Shown here piece after piece: positions 44,449-54,651 of a DNA stretch of 64,000 bases; within the stretch, counting starts at the first letter, position 1; every line of letters starts with the position of its first letter. Source of the stretch: Acidimicrobiales bacterium (lineage in GTDB: Bacteria > Actinomycetota > Acidimicrobiia > Acidimicrobiales > Aldehydirespiratoraceae); the NCBI GenBank assembly GCA_029247365.1, contig JAQWLJ010000047.1, positions 1 through 64,000 on the forward strand, written 5' to 3'. The notes under the pieces were generated by a model. That model saw only the letters and a program-made list of their open reading frames with translations, had not been told where the DNA came from and ran no database searches. Both the position numbers and the translations under genes were made by a program.

Positions 44449-46011
44449 TCAGATCATCACCTCTATGAGGCTGGGTCCTGGTGTGGCGACGCTCTTGGCG
44501 AGGGTGGCGTTGAACTCCTCGGCTGTGGTCGCCTGTTGGGCCGGTACGCCCATACCGGTAGCCAGCGACACCCAGTCGAGGGCGGGGTTCGTGAGGTCGA
44601 GCATGCTCATCGCCTTCGGCCCAGGCGAGTGGGCGCCGACCCGATCGAACTCATGCTGCAGGATTGCGTACTTGCCGTTGTTGAAGATCACGTTGGTGAC
44701 GTCAAGGCCTTCTCGGGCCTGCGTCCAGAGTGCCTGCAGGGTGTACATGCCGCCGCCGTCAGCCTGCATCGCGAACACGCGCTGGTCGGGGCAGGCGATC
44801 GCAGCCCCGGTCGCGGCCGGCAGCCCGTAGCCGATCGAGCCTCCGGTGAGCGCAAGGAGCGAGAACGCCGGCGTCCCGCGAAGGGCGCCCTGGTAGCCGC
44901 CACCGGCAGTGCCAGCCTCGTTGACCACCACGGCGTTGTCGGGCATGAGGTGGGCGATCGCCCGCCCGACCGCGGCCGAGTCAAGCTCGCCTTCGGGGAG
45001 CGATGGCCGGTCGAGCTCGAGAAGCTTCGGGGCTGCGTTCGTTGCCCCCGCTCGGTCGACCAGCGCAGCGAGTGCTCCATCGATGTCGCCGGTGATCTCG
45101 CAGATCTGGTGCACGGTGGCACCTTCGGGAGTCAGCTCGTTGGGCTTGTCGGGGTATGCGAAGAACGTGATGGGTGGATGACCCCCAATGATGATCAGGT
45201 GTTCGGTGCCCTCGAGTTGCTGGGCCGCCATCTCACCGAAGTATTGGAGTCGGGCCACCGGTGAACGGCCGGCACCGGTCTCTTGGCGGGGCGCCCATGT
45301 CGAACAGAACACACGGGTGCCGGTTCCGGCTGTGAGCTGGCTCGTGAGACGGGCTCGAGATTCGGTGACATTGCCGCCAAGCATGAGCGTGCATCGCGCG
45401 CCTGAGGCGATTGCTACGGCAGCCGAATCGATTGCGGCTTCGTCTGGTGCGTCGGGCATCGGCACGTTGGACATGTCCGCAACGGCGGTTGCCGAGGTTG
45501 GGTTCCACGCGGTGTCGGCCGGGAGGATCACGCTGGCAACTTGGCCGGGCGCGACCATCGACGCCTCGATCGCAGCTGCACCGATGGCCGCGACCTCATC
45601 GGCGGTGTTGGCGTTGCCGACCCAATGCGACATCGGGGCGGCGATGCCTTCGACGTCGGCAGAGAGCGGGGCGTCGAACCGGCGGTGATAGGTCGCGTGG
45701 TCGCCGATGATGTTCACCATCGGGGTTCGAGCCTTCTTGGCGTTGTGAATATTGGCTAGGCCGTTGGCCAGGCCGGGCCCGGTGTGAAGCAGGGTTGCAG
45801 CGGGCTTGCCGGCCATACGGGCGTACCCGTCGGCTGCGCCCGTGACCACACCCTCGAACAGGCCAAGCACACATCGCATCTGTGGGTTCGTGTCGAGCGC
45901 GGCGACAAAGTGCATCTCGGACGTGCCCGGGTTCGCGAAGCACACATCGACGTCGGAGTCGGTGAGGGCCTTGACGAGGGCTTGGGCGCCGTTCATCTGC
46001 TGGTCGGTCAT
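44449..46011 (-). CDS. Thiamine-diphosphate enzyme, acetolactate synthase-like
   Basis: 520 aa of the IlvB/benzoylformate decarboxylase superfamily: DVCFANPGTSEMHFV, catalytic Glu in LGLFEGVVTGAADGYARM, and the TPP-binding ADGGGMYTLQALWTQARE ending NNGKYAILQ. There is no regulatory subunit nearby and the FAD-binding middle looks reduced, so it may be a decarboxylase or a non-FAD 2-oxoacid enzyme and not true IlvB. Start at ATG 46011 (MTDQQMNGAQALVKAL) is the family start. Confidence 0.82.
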   Translation of the reverse strand: MTDQQMNGAQALVKALTDSDVDVCFANPGTSEMHFVAALDTNPQMRCVLGLFEGVVTGAADGYARMAGKPAATLLHTGPGLANGLANIHNAKKARTPMVNIIGDHATYHRRFDAPLSADVEGIAAPMSHWVGNANTADEVAAIGAAAIEASMVAPGQVASVILPADTAWNPTSATAVADMSNVPMPDAPDEAAIDSAAVAIASGARCTLMLGGNVTESRARLTSQLTAGTGTRVFCSTWAPRQETGAGRSPVARLQYFGEMAAQQLEGTEHLIIIGGHPPITFFAYPDKPNELTPEGATVHQICEITGDIDGALAALVDRAGATNAAPKLLELDRPSLPEGELDSAAVGRAIAHLMPDNAVVVNEAGTAGGGYQGALRGTPAFSLLALTGGSIGYGLPAATGAAIACPDQRVFAMQADGGGMYTLQALWTQAREGLDVTNVIFNNGKYAILQHEFDRVGAHSPGPKAMSMLDLTNPALDWVSLATGMGVPAQQATTAEEFNATLAKSVATPGPSLIEVMI

Positions 46012-46131
46012 GATGCACTGGCTATCACGAGCCTCGGTTCCGCTGCATGTTGCCGGCATCGGAACTGATGAACGCGAACTCCGATCAACGCCAACCAACG
46101 ACGGGGCGGCGTTTGATGGCCGCCTACATCG

Positions 46132-46902
46132 CTATTGGCTGGCCAGCGAGCGGTTCTTGATCTTTGCCTTGACGTAATCGCGGTTCATGAACGCGATGAA
46201 GTCGAGTGAGATCTCCTTGGGGCACGCCTCGTGGCATTCGCCGTGGTTGGTGCAGGAGCCGAAGAAGCCCTCCATGGTCTCGACCATGGCCTCGGTGCGC
46301 TTCCAGCGTTCGGGCTGACCCTGCGGCATCACGTTGAGGTGGTGCAGCTTGGCAGAAGTGAACAGCTGGGCGGCCGAGTTTGGGCATGCCGCGACGCACG
46401 CACCACATCCGATGCAGGCGGCAGCATCCATCGATGAGTCGGCTACTTCCTTCGGAATGGGAATCTCGTTGGCGTCAGGTGCGGTGCCGGTGGGGGCCGA
46501 GATGTAGCCGCCCGCCTCGACGATGCGATCGAACGCACGACGGTCGACCATCAGGTCCTTGAGGACCGGGAAGGACGTGGCCTGCCATGGTTCGATGACG
46601 ATCTCATCACCATTGTTGAACTTTCGCATGTGGAGCTGACATGTCGCGGTGGCCTTCTCGGGGCCATGGGCTTGCCCATTGATCATCACACCGCACGTGC
46701 CGCAAATACCTTCTCGACAGTCATGACCGAACGTGACCGGTTCGATGTCGTCGGCGATCAGGCGCTCGTTGACAACATCGAGCATCTCGAGAAACGAGGC
46801 GTCTTCGGGAATGTCATTGGCGTCGACCTCGAGGAACGCACCTTGGGCATGCGGGCCATTCTGGCGCCAGATCTTCAGCTTGAGGTTCAGCATTTTGCTC
46901 AC
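46132..46902 (-). CDS. sdhB: Succinate dehydrogenase iron-sulfur subunit
   Basis: 256-aa SdhB: 2Fe-2S plant-type centre in HDCREGICGTCGVMINGQAHG, then CIGCGACVAACPNSA and SCTNHGECHEACPKEI for the 4Fe-4S and 3Fe-4S centres. GTG start 16 bp after sdhA. Last gene of the sdhCAB operon. Passes electrons from FAD to quinone. Confidence 0.96.
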   Translation of the reverse strand: MSKMLNLKLKIWRQNGPHAQGAFLEVDANDIPEDASFLEMLDVVNERLIADDIEPVTFGHDCREGICGTCGVMINGQAHGPEKATATCQLHMRKFNNGDEIVIEPWQATSFPVLKDLMVDRRAFDRIVEAGGYISAPTGTAPDANEIPIPKEVADSSMDAAACIGCGACVAACPNSAAQLFTSAKLHHLNVMPQGQPERWKRTEAMVETMEGFFGSCTNHGECHEACPKEISLDFIAFMNRDYVKAKIKNRSLASQ

Positions 46903-46918
46903 GTGTTGCTACTCCCGA

Positions 46919-48838
46919 TCACTTGTACGAGCGCTGCGTGAGCGCCACGTTCTCGAAGGTGAGGTCTTCTTTGTGGAGCGTCTGCTCTTGGCCGGGACCG
47001 TTCCACTCCCATGCACCGACGTAGGCGAAGTTCTCGTCATCGCGCAGTGCCTCGCCGTCCTCGGTCTGGGACTCCTCACGGAAGTGGCCCCCGCAACTCT
47101 CCCTGCGGTGAAGCGCGTCTCGCGCCTTGAGCTCGGCGAACTCCATGAAGTCGTCGACTCGGTTGACCTTCTCGAGCATCGTGTTGATGCCGTCGGGGCT
47201 GCCGAGCACCTTGACGTTCTTTCGGAACTCTTCACGCAGGGCGGGGATCTCCGAGAGTGCCTTCTCGAGGCCGGTCTCGTTGCGGGCCATACCGCAGTAT
47301 TCCCAAACGATCTTGCCGAGCTCACGGTGGTAGTACTCGACGCCGTGGGTACCGGTGTTGGAGGTCCACTGCCGGTTCTTGTCATCGATGGTCTGGATCG
47401 CCTCGGTGAAGACCGAGTCGTCGGTCGGCAGCACCGACTCACCGAGCTTCGGGGCGAGGTAGTCGCCGATCGTGTACGGCAACACGAAGTAGCCGTCAGC
47501 GAGGCCCTGCATGAGTGCCGACGCGCCGAGTCGGTTCGCGCCGTGGTCGGAGAAGTTCGATTCGCCCAAGGCGTACAAACCGGGGATGGTGGTCATCAGG
47601 TTGTAGTCGACCCACAGGCCGCCCATCGTGTAGTGGATGGCGGGGTAGATACGCATCGGCACGGAATACGGATCCTCACCGGTGATCCGCTCGTACATGT
47701 CGAAGAGGTTGCCGTAGCGCTCCTTGACCGCTTCGACGCCGTCACGCCCGATGGCCGCGGCGAAGTCGAGGTACACACCGTTCTTGAGCGGTCCGACACC
47801 ACGACCTTGATCGACGACCGTCTTCGCGTTCCGGCTGGCGACATCGCGCGGGACAAGGTTACCGAAGCTCGGGTACTTCTCCTCGAGGTAGTAGTAGCGG
47901 TCCTCTTCGGGGATGTTCGCCACGGCACGCTTCTCGTCGATGTCGCGCGGGACCCAGATCCGGCCGTCGTTGCGCAACGACTCAGACATGAGGGTGAGCT
48001 TCGACTGGAACTCGTCGGAGGCGGGGATGCAGGTTGGGTGGATCTGCGAGTAGCTGGGGTTGGCGAACAACGCGCCCTTGCGGTGGGCCCGCCACGCTGC
48101 AGTGACGTTCGAGGCCATCGCGTTCGTCGACAGGTAGTAGACGTTGCCGTAGCCGCCGGTGGCGAGCACGACCGCATGGGCCGAGTGAGCGTGCACCTGG
48201 CCGGTGAGCATGTCGCGCACGACAATGCCCTTCGCCTCGCCATCCTTGGTAACTATGTCGAGCACGTCGGAGCGGTTGTAGAGCGTGACCTTGCCGGCAG
48301 CGATCTGGCCAGCGAGAGCCTGGTAGGCACCGAGCAGCAGCTGCTGGCCGGTCTGGCCCCGGGCGTAGAAGGTGCGGCTCACCTGGGCGCCGCCGAACGA
48401 GCGGTTGGCGAGCAGACCGCCATACTCGCGAGCGAACGGAACACCCTGAGCAGCGCACTGATCAATGATGTCGATCGACACCTGGGCCAGGCGGTGGACG
48501 TTGGCTTCTCGGGACCGGTAATCGCCACCCTTGACCGTGTCGTAGAAGAGGCGATGCACCGAGTCGCCGTCGTTGCGGTAGTTCTTCGCTGCGTTGATGC
48601 CGCCCTGCGCAGCGATCGAGTGGGCACGACGGGGCGAGTCGTGGAAGGTGAAGACCTTTACGTTGTACCCGAGCTCGGCGAGCGAGGCCGCGGCCGACGC
48701 ACCGGCCAGGCCGGTGCCGACAACGATTACGTCGAACTTGCGCTTGTTGGCCGGGTTGACGAGCTTGACTGAGAACTTGTGGTTGTCCCACTTCTCAGCG
48801 ATTGGCCCTTCTGGAATCTTGGCGTCGAGCGTGACCAT
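46919..48838 (-). CDS. sdhA: Succinate dehydrogenase flavoprotein subunit
   Basis: 639-aa SdhA. FAD-binding [20 protein letters not shown], covalent-FAD His in [19 protein letters not shown], active-site [17 protein letters not shown] and [19 protein letters not shown]. Length and the single SdhC place it in the B-type, Sdh1-like group also found in Bacteroidetes and mycobacteria. Start overlaps the sdhC stop by one base. Confidence 0.96.
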   Translation of the reverse strand: MVTLDAKIPEGPIAEKWDNHKFSVKLVNPANKRKFDVIVVGTGLAGASAAASLAELGYNVKVFTFHDSPRRAHSIAAQGGINAAKNYRNDGDSVHRLFYDTVKGGDYRSREANVHRLAQVSIDIIDQCAAQGVPFAREYGGLLANRSFGGAQVSRTFYARGQTGQQLLLGAYQALAGQIAAGKVTLYNRSDVLDIVTKDGEAKGIVVRDMLTGQVHAHSAHAVVLATGGYGNVYYLSTNAMASNVTAAWRAHRKGALFANPSYSQIHPTCIPASDEFQSKLTLMSESLRNDGRIWVPRDIDEKRAVANIPEEDRYYYLEEKYPSFGNLVPRDVASRNAKTVVDQGRGVGPLKNGVYLDFAAAIGRDGVEAVKERYGNLFDMYERITGEDPYSVPMRIYPAIHYTMGGLWVDYNLMTTIPGLYALGESNFSDHGANRLGASALMQGLADGYFVLPYTIGDYLAPKLGESVLPTDDSVFTEAIQTIDDKNRQWTSNTGTHGVEYYHRELGKIVWEYCGMARNETGLEKALSEIPALREEFRKNVKVLGSPDGINTMLEKVNRVDDFMEFAELKARDALHRRESCGGHFREESQTEDGEALRDDENFAYVGAWEWNGPGQEQTLHKEDLTFENVALTQRSYK

Positions 48839-49623
48839 CAGCCTTGCTCCTCATCGTCGAATGCGTACGAACCGGGTGTGTGATTGTCGATGTCGATCAG
48901 ACCGCCCTGCACTGCCAGCGGGAAGCTCAGGTTGCCGATCAGGATCAGGCCAGCGATGCCTCGGGCGAAGCTCCGTCGCAGGCCGTTGTACCTCGGATTG
49001 TTGATGCCGAGCGTCTGGAACATCGACCAAGCACCATGGAAGATGTGCACCGCAAGCACCACGTTGGCGATGACGTAGATAATCGCAATCGGCAACGCGT
49101 CCAACGAGACATACACGTTGTTGTAGGGGTCGCCGGCGTACCAGTCGTCGTTCAGCCAGCCCCACGTGAGGTCGGCGAGGTGGAAGAGCACATAGAGCAG
49201 GATGATTGGCCCGGTCCAGCGCATCGTGCGGCTTGCGAAGCTGGCGGCGACGTAGTCGCGCTTACCGACGTAGGACTTGTCGGCCTTGTGGTTCATCCGG
49301 CTCAGCGAGTACGCAGCGTGGATGTGGACGGCAAACATGGCGATGAGGCTGAGCCGCAACGCCCACAGCACGCCAGTTCGGGGGACGAGGTGGCCGCCGA
49401 GATCACGGAGCGCTTCGGCGTACTCGTGCACCTCGGTTGGGCCTTCGTAGAGGTGGAGATTGCCGATCATGTGCACCACGACGAAGCCCAGGAGGCCTAT
49501 GCCGGTGAGCGCCATGGCGTACTTCTTGCCGATGGCCGTCTGGTACAGATTGAGCGGCCAGGGGAGTTGCGGGGCCCGTGTCGTAACGGGCGAGACCGAA
49601 TGGTCAGCGATGGTCTGCGCCAT
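48838..49623 (-). CDS. sdhC: Succinate dehydrogenase cytochrome b subunit (b558 type)
   Basis: 261 aa with five membrane helices, the single large anchor of B-type SQR. Heme-ligand His candidates: [39 protein letters not shown] and [14 protein letters not shown]. The track starts 29 codons earlier; ATG 49623 ([15 protein letters not shown]) has AAGGA upstream. Heads the sdhCAB operon. Confidence 0.93.
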   Translation of the reverse strand: MAQTIADHSVSPVTTRAPQLPWPLNLYQTAIGKKYAMALTGIGLLGFVVVHMIGNLHLYEGPTEVHEYAEALRDLGGHLVPRTGVLWALRLSLIAMFAVHIHAAYSLSRMNHKADKSYVGKRDYVAASFASRTMRWTGPIILLYVLFHLADLTWGWLNDDWYAGDPYNNVYVSLDALPIAIIYVIANVVLAVHIFHGAWSMFQTLGINNPRYNGLRRSFARGIAGLILIGNLSFPLAVQGGLIDIDNHTPGSYAFDDEEQG

Positions 49624-49734
49624 TGATTGTCGTTCCTTGGTGATGCTCACGCCCTCGTGGACGGGCGACGTCGGCCGCAACGGTAGTTGCCTTTGACTTG
49701 TACGGCCCACTTCTGCGCACAGATGCGCGGGGTG

Positions 49735-51855
49735 TTAACCGACGGGGGAGCGATAACGGTTGTGGGCGGCCACCGGACCGTCGGGGCTGGTGGCCGCGAA
49801 ATCCAGAGTGAGGGCGAGTTCCCCCGTTCCCCGGATGACGATTGGCAGGGTCGCAATGAGCTCGACTGCGTCGGCCCCGATGGCGCCCGCGTACCGGCGC
49901 GTCTCCATCGAACCGTCCGGGTGCTGCACCGTGGCGATGACCTCGGCACCGGTCAACGGATCATGGAGGTCGGAGACGACGTGGATGGCCAGGTCGATGT
50001 GCGCGCCGTTGGCCAGCCCGGTCGGGAACGGGTCGGCGACCGCGATCACCGGAGCGCAGGCCGCCTCAACGGCGCGCCACGCCGGTTTTGCTCGACGGTT
50101 GTGGTCGAGGATCCCGAACCCGCCCGCTGGCGAGGGGTCGGCAAGGTAGAACGCGCAGAAACCGCCGGTCGGCCGGTACTTGAGACGTCGCAGCGTCTCG
50201 ATCGCAGTGCGGAGTACCTCGGCTTGCGCGGCCTGGCCGAATCGGGCCCACGTCGCGCCGTCGGTGACGGGTGCGGGCGGCACAAGGTGGCGCAGCGAGC
50301 GGGCTGGTGCCCCAACCGCATCGCCGATCTCATCCCAGTCGAGTGTGGGCCAGCGGGACGAGTCGAGTCCGGGCAGGTCGGGGTCGACAGTTGCGGCGCC
50401 GAACGCGGTCACGAAGCGGCCCATGCGAGGCACGCGGGCGATTGCTGCGCCGAGGTCGGCAGCGCGGACGTCGTGCCACCCGAACCACAGATGACTGGTC
50501 GTGCCGTCGAGTTGGGGCAGGTGGGGCGGCACCGCAGTGTGGATCACGATCGGTCGCGAGCCGTCGGTTCGCTGGAGGACCCGTCGAACCGATGTATCGA
50601 GTACGGCCCGGTTCCACGACGGCCGCTGCTGGCCGATGACCGGTGGCGTAACCGGCGCGATGATCGGCCGCCGGAACGGTTCGTCGTGCGCGCACCACAC
50701 TGCGACCGAGGGGTGGTGGGAGAGGAGGTCGACCATCTCGCGCGCCTGACGTACCGCCTGACTGCGAACGCTCCGGGCCATGACGCCCCGCAACGGCATC
50801 TCCTGCCAGATCAGCATGCCCAGTTCGTCAGCCGCCTCGTAGACCTCGGGGTGCGCAACATGGGCGACGAGCCGGATCAGGTCGAAGCCGAGCGCCTTGG
50901 CGGCTTCAACGTCGGCCCGCACCTGTGGGGCCGGCGCGTTGCCCAGCTGGGGCATCGTCGGCAGCATCACGACACCCTTCGTGAAGATTGGCACGCTGTT
51001 GACCTCGAGGTGCCAGCTCTGCATTTTCACCGTGCGAAACGCGATGCGGCAGCTCCGTTGGTCCTGGATGGTGTCGTCGACGATCAGCTCACACGAGAGT
51101 GGATAGAGCGGCTGGTCGCCAAGGCCGTGGGGCCACCAGAGCTGGGGCTCGGGAACCTCGATCGTCCACTCGACGCGGTTCTCGCCGTGGGCTGCCGGGT
51201 GACGGAGTTCGTGATCGACGCCCGCGACCCGAGTGCGAAGCACGACGGGCCCTCCGCCCGGATGGTCAAACACGCAACGAAGGGTGAGGTGAGCACACGC
51301 TGCGTTGGCGTCGACACATGTTGCGCGGAAGTGCTGGATCGCGGCGGCGCCTGTGTCGTGGAGCGAAACTCCCTGCCAGATCCCGCCCGGGTTGTGACCC
51401 GCCACCCCTGAGAGTTCTGGGTCGAGGATGGCGCCCATCAGATTGGTGCGTTCGTCTGGATCGCCAAAGCGCGGGACGGTTACGTCCACGGCAAGCACGT
51501 GCTGGTCTGGCGATTCGCCGGTCGGTCGGTCGGGCCTCATCAGGTGCGTGACCTCAAACTGATGGGGAACGAAGTACCCGTCGGTATCGCCCACGTAGGC
51601 GCCGTTCAGCCAGACATCGCCTTGTTGGGCGATGCCGTCGAGCCGCAGCCAGCGCCGCCGGCCCTCCATGACCGGCTCCATCTCGAACCGACGGCGGTAG
51701 AGCACCGAGCGCTCGTCAGCGAGCCCTTCGTTGGTGGCCCAATGGCCGGGGACCACCACATCGGCCCAATTCCGGTCGTCGAGCGCGGGTTCGTGGAACG
51801 TCCTCCGCAGCTCCTCGCGTGCCGGCGCGGCGCGCCACGACCCCGACAGATCCAT
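49735..51855 (-). CDS. Glycoside hydrolase family 2-like protein, nucleophile missing
   Basis: 706 aa with the GH2 order: N-terminal sugar-binding jelly roll (SGSWRAAP; VVVPGHWATNEG; WLRLDGIAQQGDVWLNGAYVG), Ig-like domain (WWPHGLGDQPLYPL) and TIM barrel (AAKALGFDLIRLV; LSHHPSVAVWCAHDEPF). The acid/base NE reads DE, and the nucleophile motif (normally FVSEFG) reads RFVTAFG, with Ala for Glu. It is therefore probably not a working hydrolase; carbohydrate binding is possible. ATG 51855 preceded by a -10 box seven bases away. Confidence 0.82.
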   Translation of the reverse strand: MDLSGSWRAAPAREELRRTFHEPALDDRNWADVVVPGHWATNEGLADERSVLYRRRFEMEPVMEGRRRWLRLDGIAQQGDVWLNGAYVGDTDGYFVPHQFEVTHLMRPDRPTGESPDQHVLAVDVTVPRFGDPDERTNLMGAILDPELSGVAGHNPGGIWQGVSLHDTGAAAIQHFRATCVDANAACAHLTLRCVFDHPGGGPVVLRTRVAGVDHELRHPAAHGENRVEWTIEVPEPQLWWPHGLGDQPLYPLSCELIVDDTIQDQRSCRIAFRTVKMQSWHLEVNSVPIFTKGVVMLPTMPQLGNAPAPQVRADVEAAKALGFDLIRLVAHVAHPEVYEAADELGMLIWQEMPLRGVMARSVRSQAVRQAREMVDLLSHHPSVAVWCAHDEPFRRPIIAPVTPPVIGQQRPSWNRAVLDTSVRRVLQRTDGSRPIVIHTAVPPHLPQLDGTTSHLWFGWHDVRAADLGAAIARVPRMGRFVTAFGAATVDPDLPGLDSSRWPTLDWDEIGDAVGAPARSLRHLVPPAPVTDGATWARFGQAAQAEVLRTAIETLRRLKYRPTGGFCAFYLADPSPAGGFGILDHNRRAKPAWRAVEAACAPVIAVADPFPTGLANGAHIDLAIHVVSDLHDPLTGAEVIATVQHPDGSMETRRYAGAIGADAVELIATLPIVIRGTGELALTLDFAATSPDGPVAAHNRYRSPVG

Positions 51856-51862
51856 GAGGGGA

Positions 51863-51868
51863 ACGCTA
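51863..51868 (-). promoter_or_regulatory. -10 box of the GH2-like gene (leaderless)
   Basis: Minus-strand TAGCGT, 7 nt, ATG 51855. Confidence 0.5.
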
Positions 51869-51915
51869 CCGGCCTGACACGGTTGGGTCGTCTGGGACAA
51901 GGTTGAGGCCGCGTG

Positions 51916-51921
51916 TAGGGT
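51916..51921 (+). promoter_or_regulatory. -10 box of the AAA gene (leaderless)
   Basis: TAGGGT, 7 nt, ATG 51929. Confidence 0.5.
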
Positions 51922-51928
51922 CCGCGTC

Positions 51929-53356
51929 ATGTCGAGATCTGAGACCCCCTCCGCGAACACACTCGGTGCCTTGAAGGCGAGCGGCTGGGAGTCGACGCCG
52001 CTGCGTCAAGAGCTGCGGCGCAATGCCATCGAGCGGATCAAGAACGACCAGCCACTGTTCCCTGAGGTTCTTGGCTACGAGAACACCGTTACGCCGCAGC
52101 TCGAGAATGCCTTGCTTGCGGGCCACGACATCATCTTCCTGGGTGAGCGGGGGCAGGCGAAGACCCGGATGATTCGTGGTCTCACGGACCTGCTCGATGA
52201 GTGGATGCCGATCATCGCCGGGTCAGAGATTCATGACGATCCGTATAACCCGATCTCGCGCCACGCCCGCGAAGCGACTGCGGAGCACGGTGACGACACA
52301 CCGATCGCCTGGGTTCATCGCGACGATCGCTTTGGCGAGAAGCTCGCCACCCCTGACACGTCAATCGCCGACCTGATCGGGGAGGTCGACCCGATCAAGG
52401 TGGCCGAGGGCCGCTACCTCTCCGACGAACTCACGCTGCACTACGGCCTAGTCCCGCGCACCAACCGTGGCATCTTCGCGATGAACGAGCTGCCCGATCT
52501 GTCCGAGCGGATCCAGGTCGGTCTCCTCAACGTGCTCGAGGAACGCGACGTCCAGATCCGGGGTCACAAGGTCCGGCTGCCGCTCGACGTGATCCTCGTC
52601 GCGTCGGCGAATCCCGAGGACTACACCAACCGTGGCCGCCTGATCACCCCCCTGAAAGACCGCTTTGGTAGCCAGATCCGCACCCACTACCCGCTCGATG
52701 TCGACACGGAAGTTGCGATCATCGAGCAAGAAGCTGATGTGTCGGTGAGCGAGGGCTTCGATCTTGCGATCCCGTCGTTCATGACCGAGATCGTCGCCGA
52801 GGTCACCCACGCTGCTCGCCGGAGCCAGAACGTCTCGCAGCGTTCGGGTGTGTCGGTGCGCCTGTCGATTTCGAACTTCGAGATCATGATTGCGAACTCG
52901 GTCCGTCGAGCGCTGCGTTCTGGTGCGGGTGTCGCAGTGCCCCGCGTTGTCGACCTCGAGGCGCTGCCCGCGTCGACGAGCGGCAAGGTCGAGATCGAGA
53001 CGCTCGACGAGGGCCGCGATGCCGAGATCCTTGCGGGTCTCGTGAAGGCCGGCATCCTCGCCGTCTTCAAGGACCGGGTTCCGCCCGATATGCATCGCGC
53101 TGTCGTCGACGCCTTCGACGAGGAGCTCGTCGTCGACACCGGCGAGGACGTCACCGACGAGGCCTATGTCGGGCTGGTCGACAAGATCGGGGCGCTCAAG
53201 GCACCGGTCAACGCCCTGCTCGACGGTGAGCCCGACGCCGAGTCCTCGGCCATGATCGCCAGCGCCTGCGAGCTGGTACTCGAAGGTCTGCACTTGGCCA
53301 AACGCCTCAATAAGGACGCCGTCGGCACCCGGGCACAGTTCCGCGCTCGCAACTGA
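51929..53356 (+). CDS. AAA+ ATPase, magnesium chelatase ChlI/MoxR type
   Basis: 475 aa. The ATPase is ChlI-like: IIFLGERGQAKTRMIRGL (Walker A variant GERGQAKT), NRGIFAMNELPDLSERIQVG (Walker B with ELPDL), LLNVLEERDVQIRG and VASANPEDYTNRGRLI (sensor 1). The C-terminal part is a helical lid. It resembles mycobacterial Rv0958, whose neighbour is a VWA protein; the matching VWA gene here is 2.9 kb downstream. Probable role: chaperone-like insertion or remodelling with the VWA partner, not chlorophyll synthesis. Confidence 0.88.
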   Translation: MSRSETPSANTLGALKASGWESTPLRQELRRNAIERIKNDQPLFPEVLGYENTVTPQLENALLAGHDIIFLGERGQAKTRMIRGLTDLLDEWMPIIAGSEIHDDPYNPISRHAREATAEHGDDTPIAWVHRDDRFGEKLATPDTSIADLIGEVDPIKVAEGRYLSDELTLHYGLVPRTNRGIFAMNELPDLSERIQVGLLNVLEERDVQIRGHKVRLPLDVILVASANPEDYTNRGRLITPLKDRFGSQIRTHYPLDVDTEVAIIEQEADVSVSEGFDLAIPSFMTEIVAEVTHAARRSQNVSQRSGVSVRLSISNFEIMIANSVRRALRSGAGVAVPRVVDLEALPASTSGKVEIETLDEGRDAEILAGLVKAGILAVFKDRVPPDMHRAVVDAFDEELVVDTGEDVTDEAYVGLVDKIGALKAPVNALLDGEPDAESSAMIASACELVLEGLHLAKRLNKDAVGTRAQFRARN

Positions 53357-53439
53357 TTCCCGAACAACTCAAGCCGACCGACTGAGGTCTTGCGCCGCGA
53401 GAAGCTCAGCCGGGCGAGGGCCGGGTCAGGAGGGCCGGG

Positions 53440-54651
53440 TCAGATGGTGAAGGCTGCGAAGGTCTCGGCGGCTTGCTTGCGGGTGCGATCGCGGCTGAGG
53501 AGACCGCGGGGACGTTCGAAGCCGAGTTTCCAGTCGTAGCCATCGATTCCACTGTCGTGGAAGTAGCCGGCGAGGCCGATGTCATGGTGGGCATCGCGGA
53601 TGTGCTCGAGCGATCGGGCGAGCAGATGGTCACGCCATGCCTCGTCGTCGGTGTTGACACCATGGCCAGCGACGACAAGGGAATGATCGGGGAGTGCCTC
53701 ACGTGTGCGGTGGATGGCCTCGGCGAACTCGTCGGGCTCGGGCGCCAGACCCGACCCGCTCCGCCGAGCCGACTCCGGCCACGCGGCGAACCCGCCGTCA
53801 GGTCCGATCCCGACCGGATGGTCATGGACGAGGCCAACGTGGTCGACCGCGTTCACGAACAGGGGCACATCGACCGGCGGGCGACCCCCGAGCTCGAGCA
53901 CGCCGTTGGCGTGGGCGCGCAGCCAGCACCAGAACAGATTGTCCCAGCCCCGCGCCGCCTGGGTTGCCTCAAGCGACACCCTGCCGTCGTCCTCCGCGAG
54001 GGCGTGGATCGGGTCGGCTCGCCACGCAGTCATGACCGGCTGGCGTCCCGATGAGAGCAGCCGCACCGCGTCGTGAGTCGCAAGCACGGCGCCCTCGACC
54101 GACTCGCGCAGCACGACCCGGTCGCGCCGTCCGGGAGGTCGGGAGCCGAGGCCGTAGCCGCGAACCGCCCAGCCGACCGGGTCGTCGATCGGGACGAAAC
54201 CGTCAGCGAACTCATCGAGTTCCTCGGCGACCCGGTCGACGTGTCGCTGCCAGAATCGTCCTCGAGCCAACTCGTCTCGGTGGCCGCCCTCGTCGTCGAC
54301 GTACCAGCCTGGGAGCGTAGTTGACTGCAGGGTCAGCCAGTTCGCGAGACCCGCGTCGCGCGCCGCGCTGAGGATGTCGCGGTAAACGTCGAGCGCGTCG
54401 TTGTCGACTCGGCCCGGTTCGGGCTCGACGCGAGCCCACTCGATCGTGACTCGCCACGCGTTGCAGCCGAGGGCGGCAAACTGTTGGACGTCGTCTCGAA
54501 AGTCGGTTGCGAGCCCGGCGCCGTCGTTCGAGAGCGGCGCGAGGGAATCTCGTTCCCAGGTCGACCAATCGGCTGCGGGCGCGACCCCCTCAGCCGAGAC
54601 CGCCGATGCGGTGACGCCGAGCAGGAATGGGTCAGCGGTTGGTGAAGACAC
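53440..54651 (-). CDS. Glycoside hydrolase family 1-like protein lacking both catalytic Glu
   Basis: 403 aa with GH1 architecture: FLLGVTASAVSAEGVAPAAD at the start, WRVTIEWARVEPEPGRVDND, LTLQSTTLPGWY, GYGLGSRPPG, and GLAGYFHDSGIDGYDWKLGF at the end. The acid/base motif NEP reads DDP, and the nucleophile ENG reads GHG (LVVAGHGVNTDDEAW). The His-Trp of the sugar subsite is Ser-Thr. So the barrel is kept but catalysis should be lost. GTG start overlaps the MaoC gene end by 20 bp, indicating co-transcription. Confidence 0.8.
   Translation of the reverse strand: MSSPTADPFLLGVTASAVSAEGVAPAADWSTWERDSLAPLSNDGAGLATDFRDDVQQFAALGCNAWRVTIEWARVEPEPGRVDNDALDVYRDILSAARDAGLANWLTLQSTTLPGWYVDDEGGHRDELARGRFWQRHVDRVAEELDEFADGFVPIDDPVGWAVRGYGLGSRPPGRRDRVVLRESVEGAVLATHDAVRLLSSGRQPVMTAWRADPIHALAEDDGRVSLEATQAARGWDNLFWCWLRAHANGVLELGGRPPVDVPLFVNAVDHVGLVHDHPVGIGPDGGFAAWPESARRSGSGLAPEPDEFAEAIHRTREALPDHSLVVAGHGVNTDDEAWRDHLLARSLEHIRDAHHDIGLAGYFHDSGIDGYDWKLGFERPRGLLSRDRTRKQAAETFAAFTI

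Noticed and set aside
46733-48772. 679-aa plus-strand ORF over sdhA
   Set aside because: Antisense of sdhA/sdhB; Val/Asp/Glu-rich mirror composition.
49687-51411. 574-aa plus-strand ORF over the GH2-like gene
   Set aside because: The minus strand gives coherent GH2 domains; this frame gives none.
53416-53443. Direct repeat GGGCCGGGTCAG x2 at the end of the GH1-like gene
   Set aside because: Only two 12-bp copies in GC-rich DNA over a stop codon; likely chance.
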